From contig JAFDVP010000001.1 of NCBI GenBank assembly GCA_018268895.1, positions 620,001-684,000 of the forward strand: DNA of 64,000 nucleotides. The letters run 5' to 3'. This document shows, piece by piece, positions 63,939-64,000 of the stretch. This DNA comes from Acidobacteriota bacterium. Its GTDB lineage: Bacteria; Acidobacteriota; Terriglobia; Terriglobales; Acidobacteriaceae. The notes beneath the pieces were generated by a model that saw only the letters and a list, made by a program, of their open reading frames with translations, made no database searches and was not told the origin of the DNA. Made by a program: the position numbers and the translations under genes. Every line of letters begins with the position of its first letter. The stretch's first letter is position 1.

Positions 63939-64000
63939 GGATCACGCTCCCAATGCGGATTGGCCGGATGCTGCAAAAACTAATGCTTTGCAGGCCTGCG

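Overview
The window reads as one contiguous piece of a GC-rich bacterial chromosome. The gene content fits an acidobacterium of the Terriglobia/Acidobacteriaceae group. Supporting points are a futalosine-pathway menaquinone gene (mqnD), the HpnC/HpnD/HpnE route to squalene plus hpnJ, a tandem DUF507 pair, many TPR and secreted proteins of unknown role, and frequent GTG/TTG starts. This placement is inference from content; no rRNA or marker alignment was possible. I see no prophage, insertion sequence or CRISPR array.

Layout. 1-5.3 kb: tail of a short-chain dehydrogenase, a SYLF-domain secreted protein, an ECF sigma/anti-sigma pair, a large lytic transglycosylase and a small zinc-ribbon protein, then tRNA-Leu. 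5.8-17.7 kb: a nitrate-assimilation island. On the minus strand it has a HemD-GAF-ANTAR regulator and an outer-membrane barrel protein. Divergent from these, after a 605-base leader, come a siroheme nitrite reductase, a CysJ-like flavoprotein, a fused DmsB-DmsC protein, a molybdopterin nitrate reductase and a NarK-type transporter. 17.8-23 kb: tRNA-Lys, mqnD, bioY, an FtsB-like protein, a flavin reductase-like protein and an MlaF/MlaE pair. 23.1-27.4 kb: a translationally coupled run of zinc alcohol dehydrogenase-hpnC-hpnD-hpnE. 27.4-37.6 kb: a long minus-strand run. In transcription order it holds an acidic unknown protein, recJ, HlyD adaptor, TPR protein, TolC channel, a small exported protein, hpnJ, a secreted protein and two half-size DMT transporters.

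37.6-50.5 kb is mostly housekeeping: a 2Fe-2S protein, the DUF507 pair, a membrane glycosyltransferase-like protein, two tRNA-Glu genes, miaB, a bifunctional-nuclease-family protein, a GT9 glycosyltransferase, aroA, a GAF-GAF-SpoIIE phosphatase, deoC and an LLM flavin oxidoreductase. 50.5-64 kb holds a higBA toxin-antitoxin module, hpt, lgt, aqpZ, a zinc metallopeptidase, three exported proteins, a PAS protein with a truncated GGDEF domain, uvrA with an unusual lysine/alanine-rich insert, and a large exported protein with an internal duplication.

Most interesting system: the nitrate island. Its likely regulator joins a uroporphyrinogen-III-synthase fold to a GAF domain and an RNA-binding ANTAR domain. 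The long leader of the divergent nitrite reductase operon holds small hairpins with six-base loops of the kind ANTAR proteins bind. The electron path also looks unusual: a cytoplasmic (no Tat signal) nitrate reductase encoded with a membrane quinol-oxidising DmsBC fusion, and a siroheme reductase paired with an NADPH flavoprotein. Dispersed GTCATTCTGAGCG-type inverted repeats occupy several intergenic gaps.
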